Assembly: GCF_050496545.1 (NCBI RefSeq)
Contig: NZ_JBNVZV010000002.1
Coordinates: 1 to 64,000, forward strand
Source of the DNA: Phycicoccus avicenniae_A
GTDB taxonomy: Bacteria; Actinomycetota; Actinomycetes; Actinomycetales; Dermatophilaceae
DNA length: 64,000 nucleotides
Direction of reading: 5' to 3'
This document shows, in pieces, positions 1-9,014 of the stretch. Numbering within the stretch: position 1 is the first letter of the stretch; each line of letters starts with the position of its first letter. The position numbers and the translations under genes were made by a program. The notes beneath the pieces are model-generated. The model was not told the DNA's origin. It saw nothing but the letters and a program-made list of their open reading frames with translations, and made no database searches.

Positions 1-1
1 G

Positions 2-2437
2 GCCCCGGCCCCGCAGGCGCCCGCCCCCCAGGCCCCCGCGGCCCAGGAGCAGGCTCCGGCACGCCCCGCCGCCCGCGAGGGTGGCGCCGCGCAGGGTGGT
101 GCCCGTCCGGCACCCCGCCCCGGCGGTCCGCGTCCGGGCAACAACCCGTACGCCCCGAGCCAGGGCATGGGCCGCAGCCGCGAGGCCGCGCCCCGTCCGG
201 GCAACAACCCCTTCGCCCCCAGCCAGGGCATGCCGCGTCCGCAGAGCCGTCCGGGCGGTCCGCGCCCGGCCGGCCCCGGTGGTGCCGGCGGTCCGGCGGG
301 TCCGCGTCCGGGTGGGGCCCGTCCCAGCCCGGGCATGATGCCCGACCGCAGCGCGGTCGCCCGTCCCGGTGAGCGCCCCGCGCGCGGTGGCGGTCGCCCC
401 GGTGCCGGTGGCGGTCGCCCCGGTGGCGGCGGTCCCGGTGGTGGCGGCTTCGCCGGTCGTCCCGGCGGTCCCGGTGGGCGCGGCGGCTACGGCCGCGGCG
501 GCACGGCCGGTGCCTTCGGTCGCGGTGGCGGTCGTCCCGGTCGGGCCCGCAAGTCCAAGCGCGCCAAGCGCGCCGAGTTCGAGCAGATGCAGGCCCCGTC
601 GATCGGCGGCGTCAGCGTCCCGCGCGGCGACGGCTCGACGATCATCCAGATCCGTCAGGGCGCGAGCATCAGCGACTTCGCGGACAAGATCAACGCCAAC
701 CCCGGTGCGCTCGTCACCGTGCTCTTCCACCTCGGTGAGATGGCCACGGCGACGCAGAGCCTCGACGAGGACACCTTCAAGGTCCTCGGCACCGAGCTCG
801 GCTACGACATCCGGATGGTCTCGCCGGAGGAGGAGGAGCGCGAGCTCTACGACTCCTTCAGCATCGACCTCGAGTTCGGGATCGACTCCGAGGACGAGGA
901 CGACCTCGAGGCCCGTCCTCCGGTGGTCACCGTCGTCGGTCACGTCGACCACGGAAAGACGCGCCTCCTCGACGCCATCCGCAACGAGGACGTCGCGGGC
1001 GGCGAGGCCGGTGGCATCACGCAGCACATCGGTGCCTACCAGATCCACCGCGAGCACGAGGGCATCGACCGTCCGATCACCTTCATCGACACCCCGGGTC
1101 ACGAGGCGTTCACCGCCATGCGTGCCCGTGGTGCGAAGGTCACCGACATCGCGATCCTCGTGGTGGCGGCGGACGACGGCGTCATGCCGCAGACCATCGA
1201 GGCGCTCAACCACATGCAGGCGGCCGACGTGCCGATCGTCGTCGCGGTCAACAAGATCGACGTCGACGGCGCGAACCCGAGCAAGATCCGCCAGCAGCTG
1301 ACCGAGTACAACCTCGTCGCCGAGGAGTACGGCGGCGAGACGATGTTCGTCGACGTCTCCGCGAAGCAGGGGCAGAACATCGACAGCCTCCTCGAGGCCG
1401 TGCTGCTCACCGCGGACGCCGCGCTCGACCTGCGGGCCAACCCCGACCGTGACGCCCGTGGTGTCGCGATCGAGGCGAACCTCGACAAGGGTCGCGGTGC
1501 GACGGCCACCGTCCTCATCCAGTCCGGCACGCTCAGCGTCGGTGACGCCATCGTCGCCGGCTCGGCCCACGGCCGCGTCCGCGCCATGCTCGACGAGCAC
1601 GGCAACAACGTGGCGGAGGCGACCCCGTCGCGTCCGGTCCAGGTGCTCGGTCTCTCCTCGGTCCCGCGGGCCGGCGACACCTTCGTCGTCGCCCCCGACG
1701 ACCGCACCGCGCGCCAGATCGCCGAGAAGCGCGAGGCCGCCGACCGTCAGGCCAGCCTGGCCAAGGCCCGCAAGCGCATCTCGCTCGAGGACCTCAACGA
1801 GGCCCTCGCGGCGGGCAAGGTCGACACCCTCAACCTCATCCTCAAGGGTGACGTGTCGGGTTCGGTCGAGGCGCTCGAGGACGCCCTGCTGCAGATCGAC
1901 GTGGGCGACGAGGTCGACCTGCGGATCATCGACCGCGGCGTCGGCGCGATCACGCTGAACAACATCAACCTGGCGATGGCGTCCAACGCGATCATCATCG
2001 GCTTCAACGTGCGGGCCGAGGGCCAGAACGCCGAGGTCGCCGAGCGCGAGGGCGTCGAGATCCGGTACTACCCGGTCATCTACCAGGCGATCGACGAGAT
2101 CGAGCAGGCGCTCAAGGGCATGCTCAAGCCGGAGTTCGAGGAGGTCGAGCTCGGCTCGGCGGAGATCCGCGAGATCTTCCGCTCGAGCAAGTTCGGCAAC
2201 ATCGCCGGCTCCATCGTCCGCAGCGGCGAGATCAAGCGCGGCACGAAGGCCCGCATCACGCGCAACGGCGTGGTGGTGGCCGAGAACGTCGACATCGCCG
2301 GCCTGCGCCGGTTCAAGGACGACGTCACCGAGGTCCGCGAGGGCTTCGAGTGCGGCATCAACCTCGGGTCCTACAACGACCTGCAGCTCGAGGACCTCAT
2401 CACCACGTACGAGATGCGGGAGAAGCCGCGCGCCTGA
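2..2437 (+). CDS. infB: Translation initiation factor IF-2 (5' end outside window)
   Basis: IF-2 is the GTPase that brings initiator tRNA to the 30S subunit and promotes subunit joining. The frame is already open at base 2 and 811 codons are visible, so the true start lies upstream. The visible N-terminus is low-complexity Pro/Ala/Arg/Gly and contains two copies of a GNNPxAPSQGM motif, then a Gly/Arg-rich tract and a basic patch (KSKRAKRAEF), as known for actinobacterial IF-2. The G domain shows GHVDHGKT (G1), DTPGHEAF (G3), NKID (G4) and SAK (G5). The C-terminal domains end with TTYEMREKPRA. The last codons are duplicated downstream, and a strong hairpin terminator follows. rbfA, truB and ribF continue in the same direction, as in the usual nusA-infB operon. 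Confidence 0.98.
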   Translation, partial: APAPQAPAPQAPAAQEQAPARPAAREGGAAQGGARPAPRPGGPRPGNNPYAPSQGMGRSREAAPRPGNNPFAPSQGMPRPQSRPGGPRPAGPGGAGGPAGPRPGGARPSPGMMPDRSAVARPGERPARGGGRPGAGGGRPGGGGPGGGGFAGRPGGPGGRGGYGRGGTAGAFGRGGGRPGRARKSKRAKRAEFEQMQAPSIGGVSVPRGDGSTIIQIRQGASISDFADKINANPGALVTVLFHLGEMATATQSLDEDTFKVLGTELGYDIRMVSPEEEERELYDSFSIDLEFGIDSEDEDDLEARPPVVTVVGHVDHGKTRLLDAIRNEDVAGGEAGGITQHIGAYQIHREHEGIDRPITFIDTPGHEAFTAMRARGAKVTDIAILVVAADDGVMPQTIEALNHMQAADVPIVVAVNKIDVDGANPSKIRQQLTEYNLVAEEYGGETMFVDVSAKQGQNIDSLLEAVLLTADAALDLRANPDRDARGVAIEANLDKGRGATATVLIQSGTLSVGDAIVAGSAHGRVRAMLDEHGNNVAEATPSRPVQVLGLSSVPRAGDTFVVAPDDRTARQIAEKREAADRQASLAKARKRISLEDLNEALAAGKVDTLNLILKGDVSGSVEALEDALLQIDVGDEVDLRIIDRGVGAITLNNINLAMASNAIIIGFNVRAEGQNAEVAEREGVEIRYYPVIYQAIDEIEQALKGMLKPEFEEVELGSAEIREIFRSSKFGNIAGSIVRSGEIKRGTKARITRNGVVVAENVDIAGLRRFKDDVTEVREGFECGINLGSYNDLQLEDLITTYEMREKPRA

Positions 2438-2486
2438 TGCGGCGGGTCCCACGCGCAGCGTGGGCGAAGCCGCGCGCCTGATGCGG
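2422..2486 (+). repeat. 21-bp direct repeat duplicating the infB tail around a small hairpin
   Basis: Bases 2422-2442, which hold the last infB codons, the stop and a few bases, recur exactly at 2466-2486, 44 bp downstream. Between the copies is a perfect 7-bp stem with a 3-nt loop (CCCACGC at 2448-2454, GCGTGGG at 2458-2464). The second copy supplies another TGA in the same reading context. Slipped-strand duplication or insertion of a small palindromic element could produce this. A function is not evident. Confidence 0.85.
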
Positions 2487-2500
2487 AGCTCCTGACGAAC

Positions 2501-2548
2501 GACGAGAACATGCCGCGTGCCCTCCGGGGTGCGCGGCATGTTCTCGTC
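2501..2548 (+). terminator. Strong hairpin terminator after infB
   Basis: A perfect 17-bp stem pairs 2501-2517 with 2532-2548 across a 14-nt loop. There is no long T tract, which is common in high-GC actinobacteria. It separates infB from rbfA, so rbfA probably has its own promoter. A TAGGGT hexamer at 2611-2616 is a candidate -10. Confidence 0.85.
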
Positions 2549-2666
2549 TCTCGACGGGTGACCGGGCCGGGGGCCGGCGGGGGAGTGCGCGGCGCGGACC
2601 GCCGGTGACCTAGGGTTGGACGGCCCCACCGCCGTGGGGCCGCGCCCGCCGAGCAGAGGAGGAGCC

Positions 2667-3140
2667 GTGGCCGACGAAGCCCGTGCCCGCAAGGTCGCCG
2701 ACCGGATCAAGACGGTGACCGCCGAGAACCTCGAGTCGATCGTCAAGGACCCCGACCTCGGGTTCGTCACGGTCACCGACGTCCGCGTCACCGGCGACCT
2801 CCAGCACGCCTCGCTCTTCTACACGGTCTTCGGCGACGAGGACCAGCGCGCGACCACCGCCCGGCTCCTCGAGCAGAACAAGGGCCGGCTGCGCTCGCTC
2901 GTCGGCAAGCAGCTCGGCATCCGGCTGACCCCCTCCCTCGAGTGGATCGCCGACGCCATCCCCGAGACCGCCGCGCACCTCGAGGACCTCCTCAAGGAGG
3001 CTCGTGAGCGCGACGCCGAGGTGGCCCGGGCCGCCGCCGAGGCCCGCTACGCCGGCGAGGCCGACCCCTACCGCAAGGAGCGGGACGAGGACGCCGCCGC
3101 CGAGGACGGCGAGGACGCCCCGGGTGCCGACGCCCGCTGA
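2667..3140 (+). CDS. rbfA: Ribosome-binding factor A
   Basis: RbfA is a small KH-fold protein that binds the 30S subunit and helps mature the 5' end of 16S rRNA. The product is 157 residues, slightly longer than the family norm because of an acidic C-terminal tail (residues ~125-157). The N-terminus reads VADEARARKVADRIK, then the typical DPDLGFVTVTDVRVTGDLQHA core. I chose GTG 2667 because AGAGGAGG lies just upstream and the protein begins where homologues do; an upstream in-frame ATG at 2616 would add an atypical extension. The 3' end overlaps truB by 17 bases, suggesting coupled translation. Confidence 0.95.
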   Translation: MADEARARKVADRIKTVTAENLESIVKDPDLGFVTVTDVRVTGDLQHASLFYTVFGDEDQRATTARLLEQNKGRLRSLVGKQLGIRLTPSLEWIADAIPETAAHLEDLLKEARERDAEVARAAAEARYAGEADPYRKERDEDAAAEDGEDAPGADAR

Positions 3141-4059
3141 GCCGGCCGCGCCGACCCCCGACGGCCTGCTGGTCGTCGACAAGCCGGAGGGCTGGACCAG
3201 CCACGACGTCGTCGCCCGTGCCCGGCGGCTCTGCGCGACCCGCAAGGTCGGGCACGCCGGCACCCTCGACCCGATGGCCACCGGCGTGCTCGTGCTGGGC
3301 GTCGGCCGGGCGACGCGGCTGCTGACCTTCCTCGTCGGCGCCGACAAGGACTACACGGCGACCATCCGGATCGGCCAGGGCACCCTGACCGACGACGCCG
3401 AGGGCGAGACCACGAGCTCCCCGGGCGCCGAGGGTCTGGACCGCGCCGCTGTCGAGGCTGCCGTCGACGCACTCACCGGCGACATCGAGCAGGTCCCGAG
3501 CGCCGTGAGCGCCATCAAGGTCAAGGGCGAGCGCGCCTACCACCGCGTCCGGGCCGGGGAGGACGTGCAGCTGGCCCCCCGGCCGGTCACGGTCTCCCGC
3601 TTCGTCGTCGGCGACCTCCGCCCGGCCGACGCCGACGGCACACCCGTGCTCGACGTCGACGTCGAGGTCACTGTCTCTTCGGGAACCTATGTCCGGGCCC
3701 TGGCCCGCGACCTCGGCACGGCCCTCGGCAGCGCCGCGCACCTCACCGCGCTGCGGCGCACCCGGGTCGGCGGCTTCGACCTCGCCGGAGCCCACGCCCT
3801 GGCCGACCTCGAGGCCCGGCAGGGCGAGCCGATGCCGACCCTGCCGCTCGCCGAGGCCGCCCGGGCGGCCTTCCCCGTGCGCGAGCTCGACGAGGCCGAG
3901 ACCCGCGCCGTCGGGTACGGCCAGCGCATCCCGTCGGCCGAGGCCGGGCGTCGCGGGCCGGTGGCCGCCTTCGCCCCGGACGGCAGGCTCGTGGCCGTCC
4001 TCGACGAGGAACGCGCCAGCGCGCGGTCCCTCGTCGTCTTCGCCCCGGCGAGTTCGTAG
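3124..4059 (+). CDS. truB: tRNA pseudouridine(55) synthase
   Basis: TruB converts U55 of the T-loop of tRNAs to pseudouridine. The 311-residue product begins near GLLVVDKPEGWTSHDVV and carries the catalytic motif HAGTLDPMATGVL (residues ~42-54), whose Asp is the nucleophile. The family motif SGTYVRALARDLG follows at ~188, and a C-terminal PUA-like part ends the protein. GTG 3124 lies inside rbfA and puts the first conserved block 13 residues in, as in homologues; an earlier ATG at 3004 would overlap rbfA far more and is unlikely. The stop TAG (4057-4059) also forms the first three bases of a candidate -10 (TAGAGT) for ribF. Confidence 0.95.
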   Translation: MPTPAEPAAPTPDGLLVVDKPEGWTSHDVVARARRLCATRKVGHAGTLDPMATGVLVLGVGRATRLLTFLVGADKDYTATIRIGQGTLTDDAEGETTSSPGAEGLDRAAVEAAVDALTGDIEQVPSAVSAIKVKGERAYHRVRAGEDVQLAPRPVTVSRFVVGDLRPADADGTPVLDVDVEVTVSSGTYVRALARDLGTALGSAAHLTALRRTRVGGFDLAGAHALADLEARQGEPMPTLPLAEAARAAFPVRELDEAETRAVGYGQRIPSAEAGRRGPVAAFAPDGRLVAVLDEERASARSLVVFAPASS

Positions 4060-4069
4060 AGTGTCTCCT

Positions 4070-5032
4070 GTGCACCGATGGTCCGACCCCGCCCGCACGC
4101 CCGAGGCCCTGCGCCCCTGCGTCCTCACGCTCGGCAACTTCGACGGCGTCCACCGCGGCCACAAGGCGGTGCTCGCCTCGCTCGTCGAGGCCGGGGCGCG
4201 CCTGGGCCTGCCGTCGGTCGCCATCACCTTCGACCCCCACCCGGTCGCGGTCCTGCACCCCGAGCGCGCCCCCGAGCTCATCGCCCCGGCGCGGATCCGT
4301 GACGAGCTGATCGCGGACACCGGGGTCGACGGCCTGCTCGTCCTCGACTTCACGACCGAGTTCGCGCAGCAGACCCCCGAGGACTTCGTGCGTTCGGTCT
4401 TCGTCCGAGGCCTCGACGCCCGCTGCGTCGTCGTCGGGATGGACACCCGCTTCGGCTACCGCAACTCCGGCGACGTCGGCACCCTCGTCGACCTCGGCGA
4501 GCAGTTCGGTTTCGAGGTGATCGCCCTCGACGACGTCGGCGACGGCGAGCGCTTCTCCTCCACGGTCATCCGCCGCGAGCTCGGAGAGGGCCGGGTCGCC
4601 GAGGCGGCCCGCATCCTCGGCCGCCCGCACCGCGTCGTCGGCACCGTCGTGCACGGCAACCACCGGGGCCGCGCGCTCGGCTACCCCACGGCCAACCTCG
4701 CCCCCGACTCCGACGGGCTGGTCCCGGCCGAGGGCGTGTACGCCGGCTGGCTGACCCGCCTCGACGTCCCCGACGACGCCCCGGACCGCACGATGCCGGC
4801 CGCCGTCAGCGTCGGCACGAACCCGACCTTCGACACGCAGGACCGCCGCACCGTGGAGGCCTACGTCCTCGACCGGGACGACCTGGACCTCTACGACGAG
4901 ACGGTCATGGTCGAGTTCGTCGAGCACATCCGCCCGACGCTGCGCTTCGAGAGCATCGAGGAGCTCCAGGACGCGATGGCGGGGGACGTCGAGCGGTGCC
5001 GCGAGCTGCTGGCCAAGATCGTTCCCGCCTGA
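4070..5032 (+). CDS. ribF: Bifunctional riboflavin kinase/FAD synthetase
   Basis: RibF phosphorylates riboflavin to FMN and adenylylates FMN to FAD. The N-terminal nucleotidyltransferase domain shows LTLGNFDGVHRGHKAVL (residues ~17-33), and the C-terminal flavokinase domain shows GNHRGRALGYPTANL and EGVYAGW (from residue ~190). The length of 320 residues is normal. GTG 4070 sits 7 bases after TAGAGT (4057-4062), the leaderless pattern seen at many starts in this window; GTG 4061 is an in-frame alternative. No Shine-Dalgarno is visible. In most actinobacteria rpsO and pnp follow ribF. Here a SEDS gene overlaps its end instead. Confidence 0.95.
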   Translation: MHRWSDPARTPEALRPCVLTLGNFDGVHRGHKAVLASLVEAGARLGLPSVAITFDPHPVAVLHPERAPELIAPARIRDELIADTGVDGLLVLDFTTEFAQQTPEDFVRSVFVRGLDARCVVVGMDTRFGYRNSGDVGTLVDLGEQFGFEVIALDDVGDGERFSSTVIRRELGEGRVAEAARILGRPHRVVGTVVHGNHRGRALGYPTANLAPDSDGLVPAEGVYAGWLTRLDVPDDAPDRTMPAAVSVGTNPTFDTQDRRTVEAYVLDRDDLDLYDETVMVEFVEHIRPTLRFESIEELQDAMAGDVERCRELLAKIVPA

Positions 5033-6126
5033 CGCGCTGGGCCCGGCACGACGTCGGGCTCTTCGTCGCCGCGGCGGGGGCCTCCCTCGTCGGCGCCCTC
5101 CTCGTCTGGTCGGCGACGGCGCGCACCACCGGGTCGGCCTACCTCGTCCGCCACCTGCTGACGGCGGCCGTCGGGCTGGCGCTGGCGGTGCTCGTCGCCC
5201 GCGCCGGCCGCGGCCGGGTCCGCGCCGCGGCCCCGTGGGCGTGGGCGGGCGGTGTCGTCCTCCTGCTCCTCGTCCCCACCCCGCTCGGGACGACGGTCAA
5301 CGGGTCGCGCTCGTGGCTCCCGCTGGTCGCCGGGTTCACCCTCCAGCCGGCCGAGATCGCCAAGGTCGGGGTGGTGCTGGCCCTGGCCGCGCTGCTGGGC
5401 GGCCGGCTCGAGCGTGGGCGCGACCCCGGCCCGCGCGAGCTGCTGCTCGCCGCCGTCGTCCTGGGGTTGCCGGTGGCCCTCGTGCTGCTCCAGCCCGACC
5501 TCGGCACCACCCTCGTGCTGCTGGCGACCGGGGGCGTCGTGGTCGTCGTCGGGGGGCTGCCGCGCCGATGGGTCGCCGCCGGCCTGGCGCTGGCCGTCGC
5601 CGCCGTCGTGCTCGCCCTGACGACACCGCTGCTCAGTCCCTACCAACGGGCCCGGCTCACCTCGTTCGCCGACCCGACCGCCGACCCCGAGGGCGCCGGG
5701 TACCAGGTCCGGCAGGTGCGCCTGGCCATCGGCGGCGGTGGCCTCTGGGGCCAGGGGTTCATGGACGGCTCGCGGACGCAGGGCGGCTTCGTGCCGTTCC
5801 AGCTCAACGACTTCGTCTTCTCGGTGGCGGGGGAGGAGCTCGGGTTCGTCGGGGCGGCCGGGCTGGTCGTCCTGCTCGGGGTCGTCGTCGTGCGCACGCT
5901 CGTCGTCGCGGCCCGCGCCGAGGACGCGTTCGGGCGGCTCGTCGGCGTCGGGGTGGCCACCTGGCTGGCCGTGCAGGTCGTGCAGAACGTCGGGATGAAC
6001 CTCGGCCTGCTGCCGGTCACGGGGCTCCCGCTCCCGTTCGTGTCGTACGGCGGGTCCTCGATGATCGCCTCGTGGCTGGCGATCGGCCTCGTCGACGCCG
6101 CCCGCGCCGGGCCGGACCGGCGCTGA
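4996..6126 (+). CDS. SEDS-family peptidoglycan polymerase (RodA/FtsW type)
   Basis: SEDS proteins polymerise lipid II into glycan strands in the membrane, normally with a class B penicillin-binding protein. This 376-residue protein has about ten hydrophobic segments. It carries the family blocks TVNGSRSWLPL, FTLQPAEIAKVG, the Asp-containing loop DPEGAGYQVRQ, GGGGLWGQGF, and the C-terminal GLPLPFVSYGGSSM. The GTG start at 4996 overlaps ribF by 37 bases; a later CTG at 5029 cannot be excluded. No PBP gene is adjacent, so its partner must be encoded elsewhere. RodA is more likely than FtsW because the protein lacks a long C-terminal tail, but this is inference. Confidence 0.9.
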   Translation: MPRAAGQDRSRLTRWARHDVGLFVAAAGASLVGALLVWSATARTTGSAYLVRHLLTAAVGLALAVLVARAGRGRVRAAAPWAWAGGVVLLLLVPTPLGTTVNGSRSWLPLVAGFTLQPAEIAKVGVVLALAALLGGRLERGRDPGPRELLLAAVVLGLPVALVLLQPDLGTTLVLLATGGVVVVVGGLPRRWVAAGLALAVAAVVLALTTPLLSPYQRARLTSFADPTADPEGAGYQVRQVRLAIGGGGLWGQGFMDGSRTQGGFVPFQLNDFVFSVAGEELGFVGAAGLVVLLGVVVVRTLVVAARAEDAFGRLVGVGVATWLAVQVVQNVGMNLGLLPVTGLPLPFVSYGGSSMIASWLAIGLVDAARAGPDRR

Positions 6127-6142
6127 CCGAGAAGTGACTCGC

Positions 6143-6162
6143 GGGTAACCGAATTGGTTCCC
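6143..6162. promoter_or_regulatory. Imperfect dyad upstream of the acyl-CoA ligase gene
   Basis: GGGtAACC-gaatt-GGTTcCC forms an inverted repeat with one mismatch. It contains TTGGTT (6154-6159), a possible -35. It could be the operator of a TetR- or FadR-type lipid regulator, but no regulator gene is adjacent and the assignment is weak. Confidence 0.3.
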
Positions 6163-6223
6163 TCCGGCCGTGCGGTGTGACAGGATTCCGGCACCACGCC
6201 ACCGATGCCGAGGACGATGAACC

Positions 6224-8095
6224 ATGCACCTGGTGACCCCGCAGATCAACACGCCGGCCGACGAGCCCGTCGACCACGCCGTCCTCGAGCACCGGGCGCA
6301 GAGCGTCGCGCACCTGTTCCGGGACCGGGTGGCCGCCTCGGCCGACCGACCGGCCTTCCTCCACGCGATCGTCCGCGAGTCCGGGGACGAGTGGGTCACG
6401 GTGACCTGGCGCGAGCTCGACGTCGTCGTCCGCGAGCTGGCGGCGGGCATCGTCGCCCTGGGGGTCGAGCCCGAGGACCGTGTGGCCATCGCCTCCGGCA
6501 CCCGCTACGAGTGGGCCCTGGCCGACCTCGCGAACATGCTCGCCGGGGCCGCGACGACGACGATCTACCCGACGACCATCGCCGACGACGTCGCGTTCAT
6601 CCTCTCCGACTCTGGGGCCCGCGTCGTCTTCGCCGAGAACTCCGAGCAGCTCGAGAAGCTGCGGGCCATCCGCGACCGCATCCCCGGTGTCGGGCGGGTC
6701 GTGCTCATGGAGGGCGTCCCCGACACCGACGACTGGACGCTGACCTTCGACCAGCTGCGCCAGATCGGCCGCGAGTACCTCGCGGGCGACCCCGGCGCCG
6801 TCGACGCGCGGGTCGAGGCCATCAAGCCAGACCAGCTGGCGACGATCATCTACACCTCGGGCACCACCGGCCGCCCCAAGGGCGTGCGGCTGCTGCACAG
6901 CTCGTGGACCTACGAGGGTGCCGCCACCGACGCGATCAACATCCTCACCGAGGACGACGTGCAGTACCTCTGGCTGCCGCTCGCGCACGTCTTCGGCAAG
7001 AACCTGCTGACCCTGCCGCTGCAGATCGGCTTCGCGACGGCCATCGACGGCCGGATCGACAAGATCGTCGACAACCTCGCCGTCGTCAAGCCGACCTTCA
7101 TGGGTGCCGCGCCGCGCATCTTCGAGAAGGCCTACGCGCGGATCCAGATGATGATGGCGGCCGAGGGCGGCCTCAAGGCCAGGCTCTTCGCGGCGGCCAG
7201 CGACACCGGCCGCGAGGTCAGCATCCTGCGCGAGCAGGGCAAGAACCCCGGCGGGCTCCTCGCCCGCAAGCACGCCGTCCTCGACAAGCTCGTGGCCAGC
7301 AAGATCCGCGAGCGCTTCGGCGGCAACATCCGCTTCTTCATCTCGGGCTCGGCCGCGCTCAACCAGGACATCGCGCGCTGGTTCGACGGCATGGGGATGC
7401 TCATCGCCGAGGGCTACGGGATGACCGAGACCAGCGCCGCCTCGTTCGTCAACCGCACCAAGGCCTACCGGTACGGCACGGTCGGGTGGCCGCTGCCCGG
7501 CACCGAGGCGCGCATCGCCGAGGACGGCGAGGTCCTGATGCGCGGGCCGGGCATCATGCAGGGCTACCACAACAACCCCGACGCGACGGCCGAGACCATC
7601 GACGCCGAGGGGTGGCTGCACACCGGCGACATCGGTGAGCTCGACGAGCGAGGCTTCCTGCGGATCACCGACCGCAAGAAGGACCTGTTCAAGACCAGCG
7701 GTGGCAAGTACGTGGCGCCCTCGATCATCGAGTCCACGTTCAAGGGCCTGTGCCCGTACGCCAGCCAGCTCATCGTGCACGGCGCGGACCGCAACTTCGT
7801 GTCCGCGCTGGTCACCCTCGACGCCGACGCGATGGCCGGCTGGGCCGCGCAGAACGGGATGGCGGGCCGCCCCTACGCGGAGGTGGTCTCCTCCGACGCG
7901 TGTCGGGCGATGGTCCAGGGCTACGTCGACGAGCTCAACGCCGGCCTGAACCGGTGGGAGACGATCAAGAAGTTCACCATCCTCGAGCACGACCTGAGCG
8001 TCGAGGACGGCGAGCTGACCCCCAGCCTGAAGCTCAAGCGCAAGGTCGTCGCCGACCGCTACCAGGACCTGCTGGACGCCCACTACTCCGGCTGA
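6224..8095 (+). CDS. Long-chain fatty-acid--CoA ligase (AMP-forming)
   Basis: The enzyme activates fatty acids to acyl-AMP and then acyl-CoA at the inner face of the membrane. The 623-residue product has the P-loop-like AMP-binding motif IIYTSGTTGRPKGV (residues ~206-219), the second motif EGYGMTETSA (~394), LHTGDIGELDERGFLRITDRKKDL (split here: TGDIGEL then ITDRKKDL, ~465-487), and the C-terminal catalytic Lys region LTPSLKLKRKVV. This places it with bacterial FadD15-like ligases. ATG 6224 has only a weak purine-rich upstream sequence. The gene is monocistronic: a dyad precedes it and a strong terminator follows it. Confidence 0.93.
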   Translation: MHLVTPQINTPADEPVDHAVLEHRAQSVAHLFRDRVAASADRPAFLHAIVRESGDEWVTVTWRELDVVVRELAAGIVALGVEPEDRVAIASGTRYEWALADLANMLAGAATTTIYPTTIADDVAFILSDSGARVVFAENSEQLEKLRAIRDRIPGVGRVVLMEGVPDTDDWTLTFDQLRQIGREYLAGDPGAVDARVEAIKPDQLATIIYTSGTTGRPKGVRLLHSSWTYEGAATDAINILTEDDVQYLWLPLAHVFGKNLLTLPLQIGFATAIDGRIDKIVDNLAVVKPTFMGAAPRIFEKAYARIQMMMAAEGGLKARLFAAASDTGREVSILREQGKNPGGLLARKHAVLDKLVASKIRERFGGNIRFFISGSAALNQDIARWFDGMGMLIAEGYGMTETSAASFVNRTKAYRYGTVGWPLPGTEARIAEDGEVLMRGPGIMQGYHNNPDATAETIDAEGWLHTGDIGELDERGFLRITDRKKDLFKTSGGKYVAPSIIESTFKGLCPYASQLIVHGADRNFVSALVTLDADAMAGWAAQNGMAGRPYAEVVSSDACRAMVQGYVDELNAGLNRWETIKKFTILEHDLSVEDGELTPSLKLKRKVVADRYQDLLDAHYSG

Positions 8096-8108
8096 GCCGC
8101 GCGCGCCG

Positions 8109-8141
8109 GGGCCCGGCCACCCCCCTCGGGTGGCCGGGCCC
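8109..8141. terminator. Bidirectional terminator between convergent genes
   Basis: A perfect 14-bp GC stem pairs 8109-8122 with 8128-8141 across a 5-nt loop. It lies between the plus-strand ligase and the minus-strand sigma/membrane-protein operon and can serve both. Confidence 0.88.
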
Positions 8142-8159
8142 GCGTGCGTCCGGTGCCGC

Positions 8160-9014
8160 TCAGCCGGTCGGGGTCCCCTGCGTCGCCTCGAGCCGCCCGC
8201 GCCAGGTGCTGCCGTCGGTGTAGGTGACGGTGGCCTCGGGCAGGGTGTCGTCGACGGGACCGCCGTCGGAGGCCACCGGCCACCAGGCCAGGAGGTGCCC
8301 GTCGCGGACCGTGGCGGTGACGTCCCCCCGCTGGGCGCTGTGCAGGACCACCGAGGCCACCTGCGGACCGGCCGCCCCCACGACCTCCGTGACGGCGGCG
8401 TCGCCGTTGACCGAGGTGCCCCAGGCGCTGAGCCGGATCTCGCGGCCCTGCGGCGCGGTGCCCCCTGTGCCGAGGTAGCCGGTGGTGCTCTGCGCGCGCA
8501 GGGGACCCGACCGGGTGAGGCAGGACCCCTCGACCCCGGGAGGTCCGCCGAGGACGACCATCGTCCACGCGCCCCGCTGCTCGGCGACGACGAGCCTCGC
8601 CGCGTCCAGGCCGGCCGGCGTCACCCCGCTCGGGTCGCTCCCGCCGTCCGAGATGGTGTCCCGCAGGGAGTCGCGGCAGGCATCCGCCGCGGCGAGCTGC
8701 TCGGGCGTGGTGGGGCGGTGCGGCACGGCCGTCCACGTGGCGTACGCGGTGTCCCCACCGGTCAGGAGCTGCACGCCGACGATGCCGACGGCGCTCGCGG
8801 CGGCGAGCCCGCCCACGACCGCCAGCCGCCGGCGGGTGCGGCGTCGGGTCGGGGGTGCGGGGTGCGGGCCGTCGTCGACGGCCGGGGCCGCGACGATGCG
8901 CGCCAGCAGGTCCTCGGCACGGGCCGCCTCGTCGCCGGTGAGCGGGCGGGCCGGCGCCGGGTCGAGGGCGGAGAGGGCGCGGGTGGTGGTGGGGTCGAGG
9001 TCGGTGCGGCTCAC
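8160..9014 (-). CDS. Single-pass membrane protein coupled to an ECF sigma factor (candidate anti-sigma)
   Basis: This 284-residue protein has a cytoplasmic N-terminus of about 60 residues (LSALDPAPARPLTGDEAAR...), a basic stretch (RRRTRRR), one membrane segment (~residues 62-82, AVVGGLAAASAVGIVGV) and an exported C-terminal part with two cysteines. GTG 9014 overlaps the sigma stop by four bases (GTGA) and has GAAGGGAG upstream. Such proteins beside ECF sigma genes often bind and hold the sigma factor, but no zinc-binding anti-sigma motif is visible, so the role is inference from position and topology. Confidence 0.75.
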   Translation of the reverse strand: MSRTDLDPTTTRALSALDPAPARPLTGDEAARAEDLLARIVAAPAVDDGPHPAPPTRRRTRRRLAVVGGLAAASAVGIVGVQLLTGGDTAYATWTAVPHRPTTPEQLAAADACRDSLRDTISDGGSDPSGVTPAGLDAARLVVAEQRGAWTMVVLGGPPGVEGSCLTRSGPLRAQSTTGYLGTGGTAPQGREIRLSAWGTSVNGDAAVTEVVGAAGPQVASVVLHSAQRGDVTATVRDGHLLAWWPVASDGGPVDDTLPEATVTYTDGSTWRGRLEATQGTPTG

